A stretch of 64,000 nt of DNA, from contig DASZEN010000040.1 in NCBI GenBank assembly GCA_035940775.1, forward strand, positions 69,646 to 133,645. The letters are read 5' to 3'. Source of the DNA: DASQYE01 sp035940775. GTDB lineage: Bacteria > Acidobacteriota > Blastocatellia > Pyrinomonadales > Pyrinomonadaceae. A program made the translations under genes and the position numbers. Shown piece by piece: positions 33,720 through 44,114 of the stretch. The notes under the pieces are model-generated. The model was not told the origin of the DNA. It saw nothing but the letters and a program-made list of their open reading frames with translations, and did not search any database. Numbering within the stretch: position 1 is the stretch's first letter; the number at the start of each line of letters is the position of its first letter.

Positions 33720-36700
33720 GTGGCTCTTGTGGCTCTATTTTTTCCTGGGGTATTACGGAGACTCGTTCGTACCCCTGTGGGGCGCGACGAGGAGCCGATT
33801 CGTGAGGAGTTGTTTAGCGTCGAGCGCCTTGAGCAGCACGCCGCCACGCTCGCCTCGGAGCATAAGGTTTACGCCGGTCGCAGACAGGGCCGCCGCCTGC
33901 TGCCCGCGCTCGAAGAGAACGGGCGGCTGCTCGTGGCCGCCTACCGCTCGCTGGCCGATGCGATACGCCTTGAGCGCACGATCTCTCCGGCCGCCGAATG
34001 GCTCGTCGATAACTTTCACATCGTCGAAGAGCAGCTTCGCGAAATCCGCCAGGACTTGCCCAGGGGCTATTACTACGAGTTGCCGAAGCTTGAGGGCGGC
34101 GCGCTCGACGGCTACCCGCGCATCTACGCCATCGCGCTCTCGATCATCGCTCACACGGACAGCCGCCTCGATACCGAGACGCTGAAGAGATTCATACGCG
34201 CCTATCAGGGGGTCACGCCGCTCACCATCGGCGAGTTGTGGGCCGTCGCCATCACTTTGCGCCTCGCGCTCGTAGAGAACCTGCGCCGCATCGCGACGCG
34301 CATCGTCGCCGCGCGTGAGGCGCGCGAAGAGGCCGACACGCTTGCAGACACCCTGCTTGAGATGGCGGGCCGCCATGAGGGCCTGACCTCGCTGCTCAAG
34401 GGGCGACTCGGGAAACGCGAAGACCTGGATCGCGCCTTCGTCGTCCAGTTGACGCAACGCCTGCGCGATCAGGACCCGGCCGTGATGACCGTCTTCGACT
34501 GGCTCGAAGGCCAACTGAAGAAGCGCGGGCAAACCTCCGAGCAGATCGTTCACCTCGAACACCAGCGACAGGCCGCCGCGCAGGTCACCGTCGGCAATAT
34601 TATCACCAGCATGCGGCTGCTCTCGACGCTCGACTGGCGCGTGTTCTTCGAGAGCGTCAGTCTCGTTGACCCTGCCCTTGCTTCTGACCCGGCGGGCGTC
34701 TATGCGCGCATGACGTTTGAGACGCGCGACCGTTATCGCCACGTCATCGAACGCATCAGCAAACGCACACGCGCCGCCGAGCTTGATGTCGCGCGCGAAG
34801 CAGTGCGGCTGGCCGCCGCATCGCATGAAACGGGCGCGCCCGGCGACCCGGCGCGCGCTCACGTCGGCTATTATTTGATAGACGACGGCGTGCTCGCGCT
34901 CGAAAAGAGTTTCGGCTATCGCGCGGGCGTGCGCGAGCGCGTGCGCCGCGCCATCCTCTCGCACCCGACCCTTTTTTACCTGGGCACGTTCGCGCTGCTG
35001 ACCGCGCTTCTTATCTTTGCGCTCCTCTTCTTCGCTTACGGAGCGGGGGCCGCGCCCGGCCTGATCGTGGCGCTCGCGCTGCTCTCGCTCGTCCCGGCCA
35101 GCGACTTTGCGCTGAGCGTGCTCAACTGGGACATCACACACATGTTGCCGCCGCGACTGTTGCCGAGCATGGAGACCCGCAACGGCATCGCGGCCGACGC
35201 CCGCACGATGGTCGTCGTCCCGACGCTTTTGACCAGCGAGGCGACCGTAGATCAGTTGCTTGAGCGGTTGGAGGTTCATTACCTGGCCAACCAGGACGAG
35301 CAGGTTTACTTCGCCCTGCTGGGAGATTACGCAGACGCGCCGCAGGAAGAGATGGCGGGCGACGCCGCCCTGCTCGAAAGGGCGCTCGACGGTATAGAAG
35401 AATTGAACGCGCGCTACAGCGGCGGCGGCGGCGGGGCGGCGCGCTTTCACCTGTTCCATCGTCGTCGCCAGTGGAACGAGAGCGAGGGATGCTGGCTCGG
35501 CTGGGAGCGCAAGCGCGGCAAGCTCGAAGAGTTCAATCGCATCCTTAGGGGTGCGCGTGACACCAGCTTCATCGTCGCGACCGCCGACCGCGAGCTTCTC
35601 GCCGGGGTGCGTTACGTCATCACGCTCGATTCGGATACGCAACTGCCGCGCGAGGCCGCCCGTCGTCTCGTCGGCCACATCACGCACCCGCTAAACCGTC
35701 CGCAGTATGACCCCGTACAGGAGCGCGTCACGCGCGGCTACAGTATCCTTCAGCCGCGCACGAGCGTCTCTCTTGAGAGCGCCGCGCGCTCGCGCTTCGC
35801 GAGCATTTTCTCTGGCAATACGGGCATCGATCCGTACACGACCGCCGCTTCGGACGTTTATCAAGACCTCTTCGGCGAGGGCACGTTTACGGGCAAGGGC
35901 CTGTATGACGTTGACGCCTTCGAGCGAGCGCTTGAAGGGCGCGTGCCCGAAAACTCGCTCCTCAGCCACGACCTGTTTGAATGCCTCTACGCGCGGGCCG
36001 CGCTCACCACCGACATTGAATTGTTGGACGATTACCCGGCGCACTACGACACGTTCGCGCAGCGCCAGCATCGATGGACGCGCGGCGACTGGCAGATCGC
36101 GCGCTGGATTATGCCGCGTGTCCCGGACGCCGTGCGTCGTCTCAAACGTAACCGTCTGCCCTTAATCTCGCGCTGGAAGGTCTTTGACAACCTGCGGCGC
36201 AGCCTCGTCGCGCCGAGCATTATCATCTGGCTCGCCTTCGCCTGGACGCTCCTGCCCGGCTCGGGCGCGCTGTGGTCGCTCTTCATTTTAGCGGTGCTCG
36301 CCTTTCCCGTGTACGCGCACGCGACGACGACGCTCCTTTTAGTCCCCCGCGACGTTCCCTGGTCGAGCCATTTCCGCAGTGGGTGGGGCGACGCGCTCAC
36401 CAACGCGGCGCAGTTGGCCCTCAACCTTACCTTCATCGCGCATCAGTCCTACCTGATGACGGACGCCATCACGCGCACGCTCTATCGCAAGCTCATCTCG
36501 CGGCGTCACCTGCTGGAATGGACGACCGCCGCGCAGGCCGAGCAGGGGAGCAAGCATGATCTCGCATCCGTCTTTCGTTTCATGTGGCCGACCGAGGGAG
36601 TCGTCCTCGCGCTCGGCGCGCTCATCCTATTGCTTCGTCCGGGGGTGATTCTGGTGGCGTCGCCGCTGCTCTTTGTGTGGGCCGCGTCGCCGCTCATCGC

Positions 36701-39700
36701 CTACTGGGTCAGCCGTCGCGCTGCGGTTGAGCGAACGGAACTGTCGGCGGCGGAAGTGCAGGCGGCCCGTCAGCTCGCGCGCCGGACGTGGCGCTTCTTT
36801 GAAGAGTTCGTCAGCCAGGAAGATCAATGGCTGCCGCCCGACAATTACCAGGAAGACCCGCGCCCGGTAATCGCACACCGCACGTCGCCGACCAACATCG
36901 GCCTTCTGTTGCTCTCGACGGTCGCGGCGCACGACCTCGGCTACGTGGGCGTGCTCGAACTCCTTGAGCGATTGGAGCTGACCTTCCAGACGCTCGACAA
37001 GCTGCCGCGCTTTCGCGGCCACTTCTTCAACTGGTACGACACGCGCACGCTCGAACCGCTCGCGCCGCAGTACATCTCGACCGTGGACAGCGGCAATCTG
37101 GCGGGCCACCTGCTGGCGCTCAAGCAATCGTGCCTGGAGATTTACGACCGCCCTCTGTACGGCGCGCACACGCTCGCCGGTCTCTCGGACGCGATCAGCC
37201 TGATGCGTCTGGAGACCGCCCGCCTCGGCGCTGTACGACAACGCACGGAGGTCGTCACCGTCAAACAGCTACGCGATGAGACCGAAGCCTGCGCGCGCCT
37301 TGTCGCCGCGAGCGCACCCGAAACTTTAAGCGAATGGTCGGCGCTCTTCTCTTCGCTCATGCAGCACGTCGCGGAGATAGATGACATCGTCGCCGCGCTG
37401 GCCCAGGAGCACGGCTCCGAGAATTTTACGGAGCTGCGTTTCTGGATCGGCTCGATCTCGCGACAGGCCCAGGCCTACCAGCGCGACATGCGAGTGCTGA
37501 CGCCGGGCAGCGCAGGCGGCGCGCTCGCGGCGCAGCTTGAGCCGCTGGCCGTAGATTTTCCGGGCGCTAATCTGACGCACCTGATCGAGAATGCGAGCGC
37601 CTTTGAGAGCGTCGTCAGCGTCTCGGAGCTGGCCGAGCGGTATGAGGCGACGCTCGCCAAGCTCGGGGCGCTGCGCGCAGAGGTCGAAGCGCGGCGGCGG
37701 CGCAGCAACAGCACGGGGACGACGGACGTTGACGCAGCAGAAGACGCACTGGCGGCGCTCGCCGCTCCCTGGAAAAGCATGGCGGACGCGGCGCGCTCTA
37801 CAAAGAGTCTGCTGGCGCGTTTGAGCAGGCTGGCGGGCTCCTGCGAGCGTCTCTTCGAGGAGATGGATTTCGGCTTTCTGCTCGACGAGGAGCGCAAGGT
37901 ATTCCGCATAGGCTACAACGTCTCAGCCGGGCGGGCCGATAATTCTTACTACGACCTGCTGGCGTCGGAATCGCGGCTGGCGAGTTTCGTCGCCATCGCC
38001 AAGGGCGACGTGTCGCAGGAGCACTGGTTTCACCTGGGCCGCCAACTGACGCCCGTGGACGGCAGCCGCGCGCTGATCTCGTGGACGGCCACGATGTTTG
38101 AATACCTGATGCCGCTCCTCGTTATGCGCAGCTACGCGAATACTTTGCTGGATCAAACGCACAGGGCCGTCGTCTGGCGACAGATCGAATACGGCGAGGA
38201 GCGCTCGGTTCCCTGGGGAATCAGTGAGGCCGCTTACAACGCGCGCGACCTGCATCTGAATTACCAGTACGGGCCGTTCGGCGTGCCCGGCCTCGGCCTC
38301 AAGCGCGGACTTTCGGAAGACCTTGTGATCGCTCCTTACGCGACGATGCTCGCGCTGATGGTCGCGCCGCACCGGGCGCTCGAAAACCTGCGCCGGTTGG
38401 CGCGCGAGGGCGCGCTCGGCCCCTACGGCTTCTACGAATCGATAGACTATACGGCGGAGCGGCTTCCGCAGGATCAAAGGCGCGCGTTGATTCGCGCCTT
38501 TATGGCCCACCACCAGGGCATGAGCCTAGTCGCGCTCGATAACGTCATCAACATGAATGTGATGCAGGCTCGCTTTCACGCCGAGCCACAGGTGCAGGCG
38601 ACCGAATTGCTCTTGCAGGAGCGCATCCCGCGCAATGTGGCGGCGGCCCACCCGCGCGCCGAAGAGGTCTTGTCGGGCCGCGTCGTACGCACGCTGACGG
38701 GGCTGGTGACGCGCCTCTACGACTCGGCAGACCTGCCGACGCCGCGCACGCAGATTCTCTCGAACGGCAACTATTCCGTGATGGTGACGAGCGCCGGGGC
38801 GGGCTATTCCGTGTGCGGCGCGGTCGCCGTGACGCGCTGGCGCGAGGATGTGACGCGCGACCATCACGGCTCGTTCTGTTACCTGAGAGATGTCCGCAGC
38901 GGCGCGGTCTGGTCTGCCGGTTATCAACCGACCGCGCAACACCCGCGCACCTACAAGGTATCCTTCTCCGAGGACAAGGTCGATTTCTGGCGCGCGGACG
39001 CAGGCGTGGCGACGCACATGGAGATCATCGTCTCGCCCGAAGACGACGCCGAGGTGCGGCGCATCTCTCTTACGAACCAGTCGTCGCGCGTGCGCGAGAT
39101 CGAGCTGACGAGCTATGCGGAGGTGGTGATCGCTCCGCCCGCAGCGGACGCCGCGCACCCGGCCTTCAGCAACCTCTTCATAGAGACGGAGTTCATCCCG
39201 GCTGAAAACGCCCTGCTTGCCCGACGCCGCCCGCGTTCCAGTCGGGACGAGCCCATCATGGCCGTCCACGTGCTGGTGAGCGAGGGCGGGGAGAGGGTCG
39301 GTGCGGTGCAGTATGAGACGGATCGCAGCCGCTTTCTGGGGCGCGGGCACACGACGGCAGACCCTGTGGCGGTCATGGAGGAGCGCCCGCTCTCGAATAC
39401 CGTGGGCGCGGTGCTCGATCCGATCTTTAGTTTGCGCCAGCGCGTGCGACTGCAACCGGGCCAGACCGCCCGCGTCTCTTTCACGACGGCCGTCGCGCGC
39501 TCGCGCGAAGAAGCATTGATGCTTGCGGACAAGTATCACGACCCTTCCAGCTTCGAGCGCGAGGCGCGTCTGGCGTGGACGCAATCGCAGGTCGAGATGC
39601 GACATCACAACGTCGATGCCGAGGAGGCGCACCTCTTCCAGAGACTCGCTGGGCGTGTGCTCTATTCAGACCCGAGTTTGCGCCCGCGCCCGCACGTGCT

Positions 39701-42653
39701 GGCGCTGAATACGAAAGCACAGTCGAGCCTGTGGCCTTACGGCATCAGCGGCGATCTGCCCATCGTCATCGTACGCATCAGTCGCTCGGAGGACTTGAAC
39801 ACGGTCAGGCAACTGCTGCGCGGCCACGAGTACCTGCGCCTGAAGGGACTCGCCATCGACCTCGTCATCCTCAACGATCACCCGCCGAGCTATGTGCAGG
39901 CGCTTCAGGAGGAACTGCTCGGGCTTGTGCGCGCGAGCGGTTCGGCGGCGTTGCAGGACAAGCCCGGCGGCGTATACCTTCGCCGCTCCGAGCAGATGCC
40001 GGAAGCTGATCGCATCCTGCTGCATGCCGTGGCGCGCGTCGTCATCGTTCCCGAACGCGGCGAGCTTGAAGAACAGCTTGTCAGGCGCATGCCGGAGGAG
40101 CCGCTGCCGCCACCCTTCGCCGCCCGCACCCCTTCGAGAAGCTACCCGGAGCCGACCGTCGATATGCCCGAGCTGGCCTTCTTCAACGGTCTCGGCGGCT
40201 TTCACCAGGGCGGGCGCGAATACGTGACGGTCTTGCGCGACGCGCAATGGACGCCTGCGCCCTGGGCCAACATCGTGGCCAACGAGCGCGACTTCGGGTT
40301 TCAGGTGACGGAGGCGGGAGGCGGCTACACGTGGGCGGCCAACAGCCGCGAGAATCGGCTCACGCCCTGGTCTAACGACGCCGTGAGCGACACCATAGGC
40401 GAGGCCATCTACCTGCGCGACGAAGAGAGCGGCAAGGTCTGGACGACGACGCCCCTGCCCGTGCGCGAAATGGAGCCTTACGTGATTCGTCACGGGCAGG
40501 GCTACACGGTTTTCGAGCACACGAGCCACGGCATCTCGCAGGAGCTTTTAATGTTCGTCCCGCTCGACGCGCCCGTAAAGATTTCCGTCCTCCGGCTGCG
40601 CAATCGTACAGACCGCCGCCGTCGGCTCTCCGTCACAAGCTATAGCGAACTGGTGCTCGGCGTCGAGCGCGGGCGCTCGGCCCCCTACATCATCACGGAG
40701 ATCGACGACGAAAGCGGTGCGATCCTCGCGCGCAACCCCTATAACAACGAGTTCGCCGACCGCGTCGCCTTCGCCGCGACGAGCGCGGAGAAGCGCACAC
40801 TGACCTGTGACCGCAAGGAATTTCTGGGGCGCAACCGCAGCGCGATGCGTCCCGCCGCTTTGCGCCGCGCGCATCTGTCGGGGCGCGCCGGAGCAGGCTT
40901 TGACCCCTGCGCGGCCATTCAAGCCGTGATCGAGCTTGCGCCGAACGAGGCGCGCGAGGTCGTCTTTATGCTCGGCGAGGGAGAGACGCGCGAAGAGGCG
41001 CGCGAAGTGGTGACGCGCTACAGTCGGCCGCAGGCCGTCAGCGAAGCGTTCGAGCGCGTGCTCTCACACTGGGATCGAGTGCTGGATGCGGTCGAAGTCC
41101 GCACGCCGGACGCGGCGATGGATACGATACTCAATCGGTGGCTGCCCTATCAGACGCTCTCCTGCCGCGTGCTGGCGCGCTCGGCCTTTTACCAGTCGGG
41201 CGGCGCTTACGGTTTCCGCGATCAATTGCAGGACGTGATGGCGCTCGTCTACAGTCGGGCCGACATCGCACGCGCCCAGATACTTCGCGCTGCCCGCCAT
41301 CAGTTCAAAGAGGGCGACGTGCAACACTGGTGGCATCCGCCGACGGGAAGAGGCGTGCGCACGCGCTTCTCCGACGACCTCCTGTGGCTGCCCTACGTCA
41401 CAAGCTTCTACATCAACGCGACGGGCGATGCCGGTGTGCTCGACGAAGCGGTTCCCTTTCTGGAAGCGCCGCTGCTTGAGCCGGGCGAGGACGAATCCTA
41501 CACGCAGCCTGCGGTATCGAGCGAGAGTGCGAGCCTCTACGAACATTGCGTGCGCGCGCTCGACCGAAGCCTCGGACTTGGCCCACACGGGCTGCCGCTT
41601 ATGGGTTCCGGCGATTGGAACGACGGGATGAACCGCGTCGGGAATAAGGGGAAGGGCGAGAGCATCTGGGTCGGATGGTTTCTCCACAATACGCTCGAAT
41701 GGTTCGCGCCCTTCTGCGAGGCGCGCCATGACGCGGAGCGCGGTGCCCGCTATCGCGAGCACACGGGGAAACTGAAGCAGGCGCTCGAAGCCGAGGGGTG
41801 GGACGGCGACTGGTATCGCCGCGCCTATTTCGACGACGGGACGCCGCTCGGCTCTGTTCAGAACGAAGAATGCCGCATCGATTCGATAGCGCAATCGTGG
41901 GGCGTAATCTCCGGCGCAGCCGACGAGCATCGCGCGATGCGGGCGATGGCGGCGGTCGAACAATACCTGATCCGCAGGGGCGACGGGCTCGTGATACTGT
42001 TTACGCCGCCGTTTGACCGCAGCAATCTTGATCCCGGCTACATCAAGGGCTATGTGCCCGGCGTGCGCGAGAACGGCGGACAATATACGCACGCCGCCCT
42101 GTGGATGCTGATCGCTTACGCGCTGCTCGGCGACGGTGATCGCGCGGGCGAACTGTTCGCTCTTCTGAACCCGATCAATCACGCCTCGACGCGCGCCGGT
42201 CTTCACAAGTACAAGGTAGAGCCCTACGTCGCCGCCGCCGATATTTACGCCGTGCCGCCGCACACGGGCCGGGGCGGCTGGACGTGGTACACGGGCTCTG
42301 CGAGCTGGATGTATCGCGCCGGGTTGGAATTCATACTCGGTTTCCAGCTACGCGGGCAACGACTGGCGCTCGCCCCCTGCATCCCGCCGGGCTGGCGCGA
42401 TTACGAGATCAACTACCGCTTCGGCTCCGCGCGCTACTCGATCAAAGTCGAAAATCCGCATGGCGTGAGTCGCGGCATCGCGAGCATCGAACTTGACGGC
42501 GAGCTTCAACCCACGGACGATATTCCGCTCAAAGACGACGGCGCGCGGCACAGCGTCCGCGTTGTGATGGGCGCGCGCCCGCCGTCGCCGTCCTCCCCGG
42601 ACGAGCGAGGCAATGCTGAGACGGCGCAGGAGGCATCCCTCTCGCATGAATAA
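33720..42653 (+). CDS. Giant NdvB-like cyclic beta-glucan synthase (GT84-GH94)
   Basis: A 2977-residue membrane protein. The N-terminal soluble part (1-410) leads to membrane helices around 418-465. A GT84-type glycosyltransferase domain follows, with YVITLDSDTQLPRE (DxD-like, about 632) and QRQHRWTRGDWQ (about 781). More helices occur at 830-875 and 960-995. A glucoamylase-like domain spans about 1400-1600 (YYDLLASESRLASFVAIAKG). Two GH94 sandwich modules and the phosphorylase catalytic region follow; GSGDWNDGMN near 2630 carries the general acid Asp. In rhizobia and Brucella this protein makes periplasmic cyclic beta-1,2-glucan and the GH94 part sets ring size. Start GTG 33720 has a weak ribosome site. 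No accessory glucan genes adjoin it. Confidence 0.93.
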   Translation: MALVALFFPGVLRRLVRTPVGRDEEPIREELFSVERLEQHAATLASEHKVYAGRRQGRRLLPALEENGRLLVAAYRSLADAIRLERTISPAAEWLVDNFHIVEEQLREIRQDLPRGYYYELPKLEGGALDGYPRIYAIALSIIAHTDSRLDTETLKRFIRAYQGVTPLTIGELWAVAITLRLALVENLRRIATRIVAAREAREEADTLADTLLEMAGRHEGLTSLLKGRLGKREDLDRAFVVQLTQRLRDQDPAVMTVFDWLEGQLKKRGQTSEQIVHLEHQRQAAAQVTVGNIITSMRLLSTLDWRVFFESVSLVDPALASDPAGVYARMTFETRDRYRHVIERISKRTRAAELDVAREAVRLAAASHETGAPGDPARAHVGYYLIDDGVLALEKSFGYRAGVRERVRRAILSHPTLFYLGTFALLTALLIFALLFFAYGAGAAPGLIVALALLSLVPASDFALSVLNWDITHMLPPRLLPSMETRNGIAADARTMVVVPTLLTSEATVDQLLERLEVHYLANQDEQVYFALLGDYADAPQEEMAGDAALLERALDGIEELNARYSGGGGGAARFHLFHRRRQWNESEGCWLGWERKRGKLEEFNRILRGARDTSFIVATADRELLAGVRYVITLDSDTQLPREAARRLVGHITHPLNRPQYDPVQERVTRGYSILQPRTSVSLESAARSRFASIFSGNTGIDPYTTAASDVYQDLFGEGTFTGKGLYDVDAFERALEGRVPENSLLSHDLFECLYARAALTTDIELLDDYPAHYDTFAQRQHRWTRGDWQIARWIMPRVPDAVRRLKRNRLPLISRWKVFDNLRRSLVAPSIIIWLAFAWTLLPGSGALWSLFILAVLAFPVYAHATTTLLLVPRDVPWSSHFRSGWGDALTNAAQLALNLTFIAHQSYLMTDAITRTLYRKLISRRHLLEWTTAAQAEQGSKHDLASVFRFMWPTEGVVLALGALILLLRPGVILVASPLLFVWAASPLIAYWVSRRAAVERTELSAAEVQAARQLARRTWRFFEEFVSQEDQWLPPDNYQEDPRPVIAHRTSPTNIGLLLLSTVAAHDLGYVGVLELLERLELTFQTLDKLPRFRGHFFNWYDTRTLEPLAPQYISTVDSGNLAGHLLALKQSCLEIYDRPLYGAHTLAGLSDAISLMRLETARLGAVRQRTEVVTVKQLRDETEACARLVAASAPETLSEWSALFSSLMQHVAEIDDIVAALAQEHGSENFTELRFWIGSISRQAQAYQRDMRVLTPGSAGGALAAQLEPLAVDFPGANLTHLIENASAFESVVSVSELAERYEATLAKLGALRAEVEARRRRSNSTGTTDVDAAEDALAALAAPWKSMADAARSTKSLLARLSRLAGSCERLFEEMDFGFLLDEERKVFRIGYNVSAGRADNSYYDLLASESRLASFVAIAKGDVSQEHWFHLGRQLTPVDGSRALISWTATMFEYLMPLLVMRSYANTLLDQTHRAVVWRQIEYGEERSVPWGISEAAYNARDLHLNYQYGPFGVPGLGLKRGLSEDLVIAPYATMLALMVAPHRALENLRRLAREGALGPYGFYESIDYTAERLPQDQRRALIRAFMAHHQGMSLVALDNVINMNVMQARFHAEPQVQATELLLQERIPRNVAAAHPRAEEVLSGRVVRTLTGLVTRLYDSADLPTPRTQILSNGNYSVMVTSAGAGYSVCGAVAVTRWREDVTRDHHGSFCYLRDVRSGAVWSAGYQPTAQHPRTYKVSFSEDKVDFWRADAGVATHMEIIVSPEDDAEVRRISLTNQSSRVREIELTSYAEVVIAPPAADAAHPAFSNLFIETEFIPAENALLARRRPRSSRDEPIMAVHVLVSEGGERVGAVQYETDRSRFLGRGHTTADPVAVMEERPLSNTVGAVLDPIFSLRQRVRLQPGQTARVSFTTAVARSREEALMLADKYHDPSSFEREARLAWTQSQVEMRHHNVDAEEAHLFQRLAGRVLYSDPSLRPRPHVLALNTKAQSSLWPYGISGDLPIVIVRISRSEDLNTVRQLLRGHEYLRLKGLAIDLVILNDHPPSYVQALQEELLGLVRASGSAALQDKPGGVYLRRSEQMPEADRILLHAVARVVIVPERGELEEQLVRRMPEEPLPPPFAARTPSRSYPEPTVDMPELAFFNGLGGFHQGGREYVTVLRDAQWTPAPWANIVANERDFGFQVTEAGGGYTWAANSRENRLTPWSNDAVSDTIGEAIYLRDEESGKVWTTTPLPVREMEPYVIRHGQGYTVFEHTSHGISQELLMFVPLDAPVKISVLRLRNRTDRRRRLSVTSYSELVLGVERGRSAPYIITEIDDESGAILARNPYNNEFADRVAFAATSAEKRTLTCDRKEFLGRNRSAMRPAALRRAHLSGRAGAGFDPCAAIQAVIELAPNEAREVVFMLGEGETREEAREVVTRYSRPQAVSEAFERVLSHWDRVLDAVEVRTPDAAMDTILNRWLPYQTLSCRVLARSAFYQSGGAYGFRDQLQDVMALVYSRADIARAQILRAARHQFKEGDVQHWWHPPTGRGVRTRFSDDLLWLPYVTSFYINATGDAGVLDEAVPFLEAPLLEPGEDESYTQPAVSSESASLYEHCVRALDRSLGLGPHGLPLMGSGDWNDGMNRVGNKGKGESIWVGWFLHNTLEWFAPFCEARHDAERGARYREHTGKLKQALEAEGWDGDWYRRAYFDDGTPLGSVQNEECRIDSIAQSWGVISGAADEHRAMRAMAAVEQYLIRRGDGLVILFTPPFDRSNLDPGYIKGYVPGVRENGGQYTHAALWMLIAYALLGDGDRAGELFALLNPINHASTRAGLHKYKVEPYVAAADIYAVPPHTGRGGWTWYTGSASWMYRAGLEFILGFQLRGQRLALAPCIPPGWRDYEINYRFGSARYSIKVENPHGVSRGIASIELDGELQPTDDIPLKDDGARHSVRVVMGARPPSPSSPDERGNAETAQEASLSHE

Positions 42654-42869
42654 AAGTGGTCGGGGCAGCAATACGGATTTGCGCTCTATCTTTGGGCGGC
42701 GCGAAGAAGATCACGGATAACTTTCGGCCCGGACTATTGCGAGTCGGGCGCGGCACGCTCAAAGCAGGCGCTTCATTTCGCTCATGACATCTGAACTTCA
42801 GCCGTGCGGCTGGCGTTCCGGGGTACGCAAAGAGCAATCCGCATCGCAACCGCTTGATGGGCCTCTTCC

Positions 42870-44114
42870 CTAATGGGCCTCTTCGCTGACCACCTTGCCA
42901 TCGATGAGCGTGGCCGTGCAGTGCGTGGTGTACTCGAAGGGGTCGCCGTCGTAGAGCGCAAGGTCTGCGTCCTTTCCGGTTTCGAGCGAGCCGACGCGGG
43001 TCGAGATGCCGAGCAGGCGCGCGGCGTCAATCGTGATGACCGCGAGCGCTTCGTCGAACGAGAGGCCGTTGGCGGCGGCGATTGCGGCCTCGAAGAGGAC
43101 GACGCGCGTCTTCGGCACGTAGTTCTCGTAGCCGCTTTGCAGCGCCACCGACACGCCCGCCTTACGCAGAGTGGCGGCCGTTTCCATGCTCAGGTTTTCC
43201 GTCTCTCCGGCGGCACGCGTCATCGTCGGGTGAATAATGACGGGCACGCCCGCCGCTTTGATTTGATCGACGACCAAGTAGGCTTCGGCGGCCCCGTCAA
43301 GAATAACGCGTATATTGAACTCGCGGGCGAGGCGCAGGACGGCGATGATGTTATGCGCGCGATGAACGGTGACGAGCAGCGGCAGCTCGCCCTTGAGAAC
43401 GCGCACGAGGGCTTCGGCGCGCAGGTCGCGGCTGCCCTTCTCGCCCTCCTTCGCGCTCGCACGCTTGCGGTCGTACTCCTGTGCCTTCAAAAGCTCTGCG
43501 CGCAGCAACGCGATCTCTTTCGAGTATGTGCCGGGAGAGCGTCCCGACGGAGCGAGCCCGGCCTCGCCGACCGAAGCGGCGATCATCGCCGTCTGAGTGA
43601 TGGTCGATTGATCCACCTCGCCGCCCGTCGTCTTCACGATCATGGTCTGGCCGGAGATTAAAGAGCCCGGCCCGTGACCCGTATGGATAGTCGTGACACC
43701 GAAGCCGCGCAGCCATTCCACGAGCCGGTCACGCCCGTTGTAGGCATCGACGGCGCGCAGCTCCGGCTGGATGGGTGCGGAGCGTTCGAGCTGCATCTGA
43801 TCGTGCGGCTGGTTGAGATAGCCCGCGAGCCCTACGACCGAATGCGCGTCTATGAGTCCGGGCGTGACGACGCGCGCACTTATGGTCTTGTAGCCGGAAG
43901 GAATCGTCACGGCCGATGAAGGGCCGACGCGCTCGATCTTGCCGTCGCGGATGAGCACTACGCCGTCGCGGATCGCGGGGCCGCTCATCGTATAGACGGT
44001 TTCGCCGCGCACGGCCACCTGGGCCAATGCGGAAACGGCCGCCAAAGCGATGATGAAGAGCGACGCCAAACAGAGTCTCGTAAAGTTGAAAACGTGCTTG
44101 AGAGAGATCATCAC
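42870..44114 (-). CDS. Exported amidohydrolase-like protein lacking most metal ligands
   Basis: A 414-residue protein with signal peptide (LCLASLFIIALAAVSALAQ) and the composite fold of imidazolonepropionase-type amidohydrolases (VRGETVYTMSGPAIRDGVVL). It is a paralogue of the upstream gene. The normal HxH is replaced: PGLIDAHSVVGLAGY keeps only the first His. The strand that should carry a metal His reads VILDGAAEAYLV. Later, ALAVITIDAARLLGISTRVG and GKDADLALYDGDPFEY are kept. It may be a regulatory or structural partner of the active paralogue. Start ATG 44114 overlaps the upstream stop by 4 nt, so the two are made together. Confidence 0.88.
   Translation of the reverse strand: MMISLKHVFNFTRLCLASLFIIALAAVSALAQVAVRGETVYTMSGPAIRDGVVLIRDGKIERVGPSSAVTIPSGYKTISARVVTPGLIDAHSVVGLAGYLNQPHDQMQLERSAPIQPELRAVDAYNGRDRLVEWLRGFGVTTIHTGHGPGSLISGQTMIVKTTGGEVDQSTITQTAMIAASVGEAGLAPSGRSPGTYSKEIALLRAELLKAQEYDRKRASAKEGEKGSRDLRAEALVRVLKGELPLLVTVHRAHNIIAVLRLAREFNIRVILDGAAEAYLVVDQIKAAGVPVIIHPTMTRAAGETENLSMETAATLRKAGVSVALQSGYENYVPKTRVVLFEAAIAAANGLSFDEALAVITIDAARLLGISTRVGSLETGKDADLALYDGDPFEYTTHCTATLIDGKVVSEEAH

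Noticed and set aside
33753..35687. A 644-codon open frame on the minus strand inside the glucan synthase gene
   Set aside because: It is antisense to a clearly recognised gene in GC-rich DNA, where long shadow frames are expected, and its product resembles no family.
41064..42263. A 399-codon minus-strand frame antisense to the GH94 region
   Set aside because: Same reason: no ribosome site, no family, and the plus-strand protein is recognised across it.
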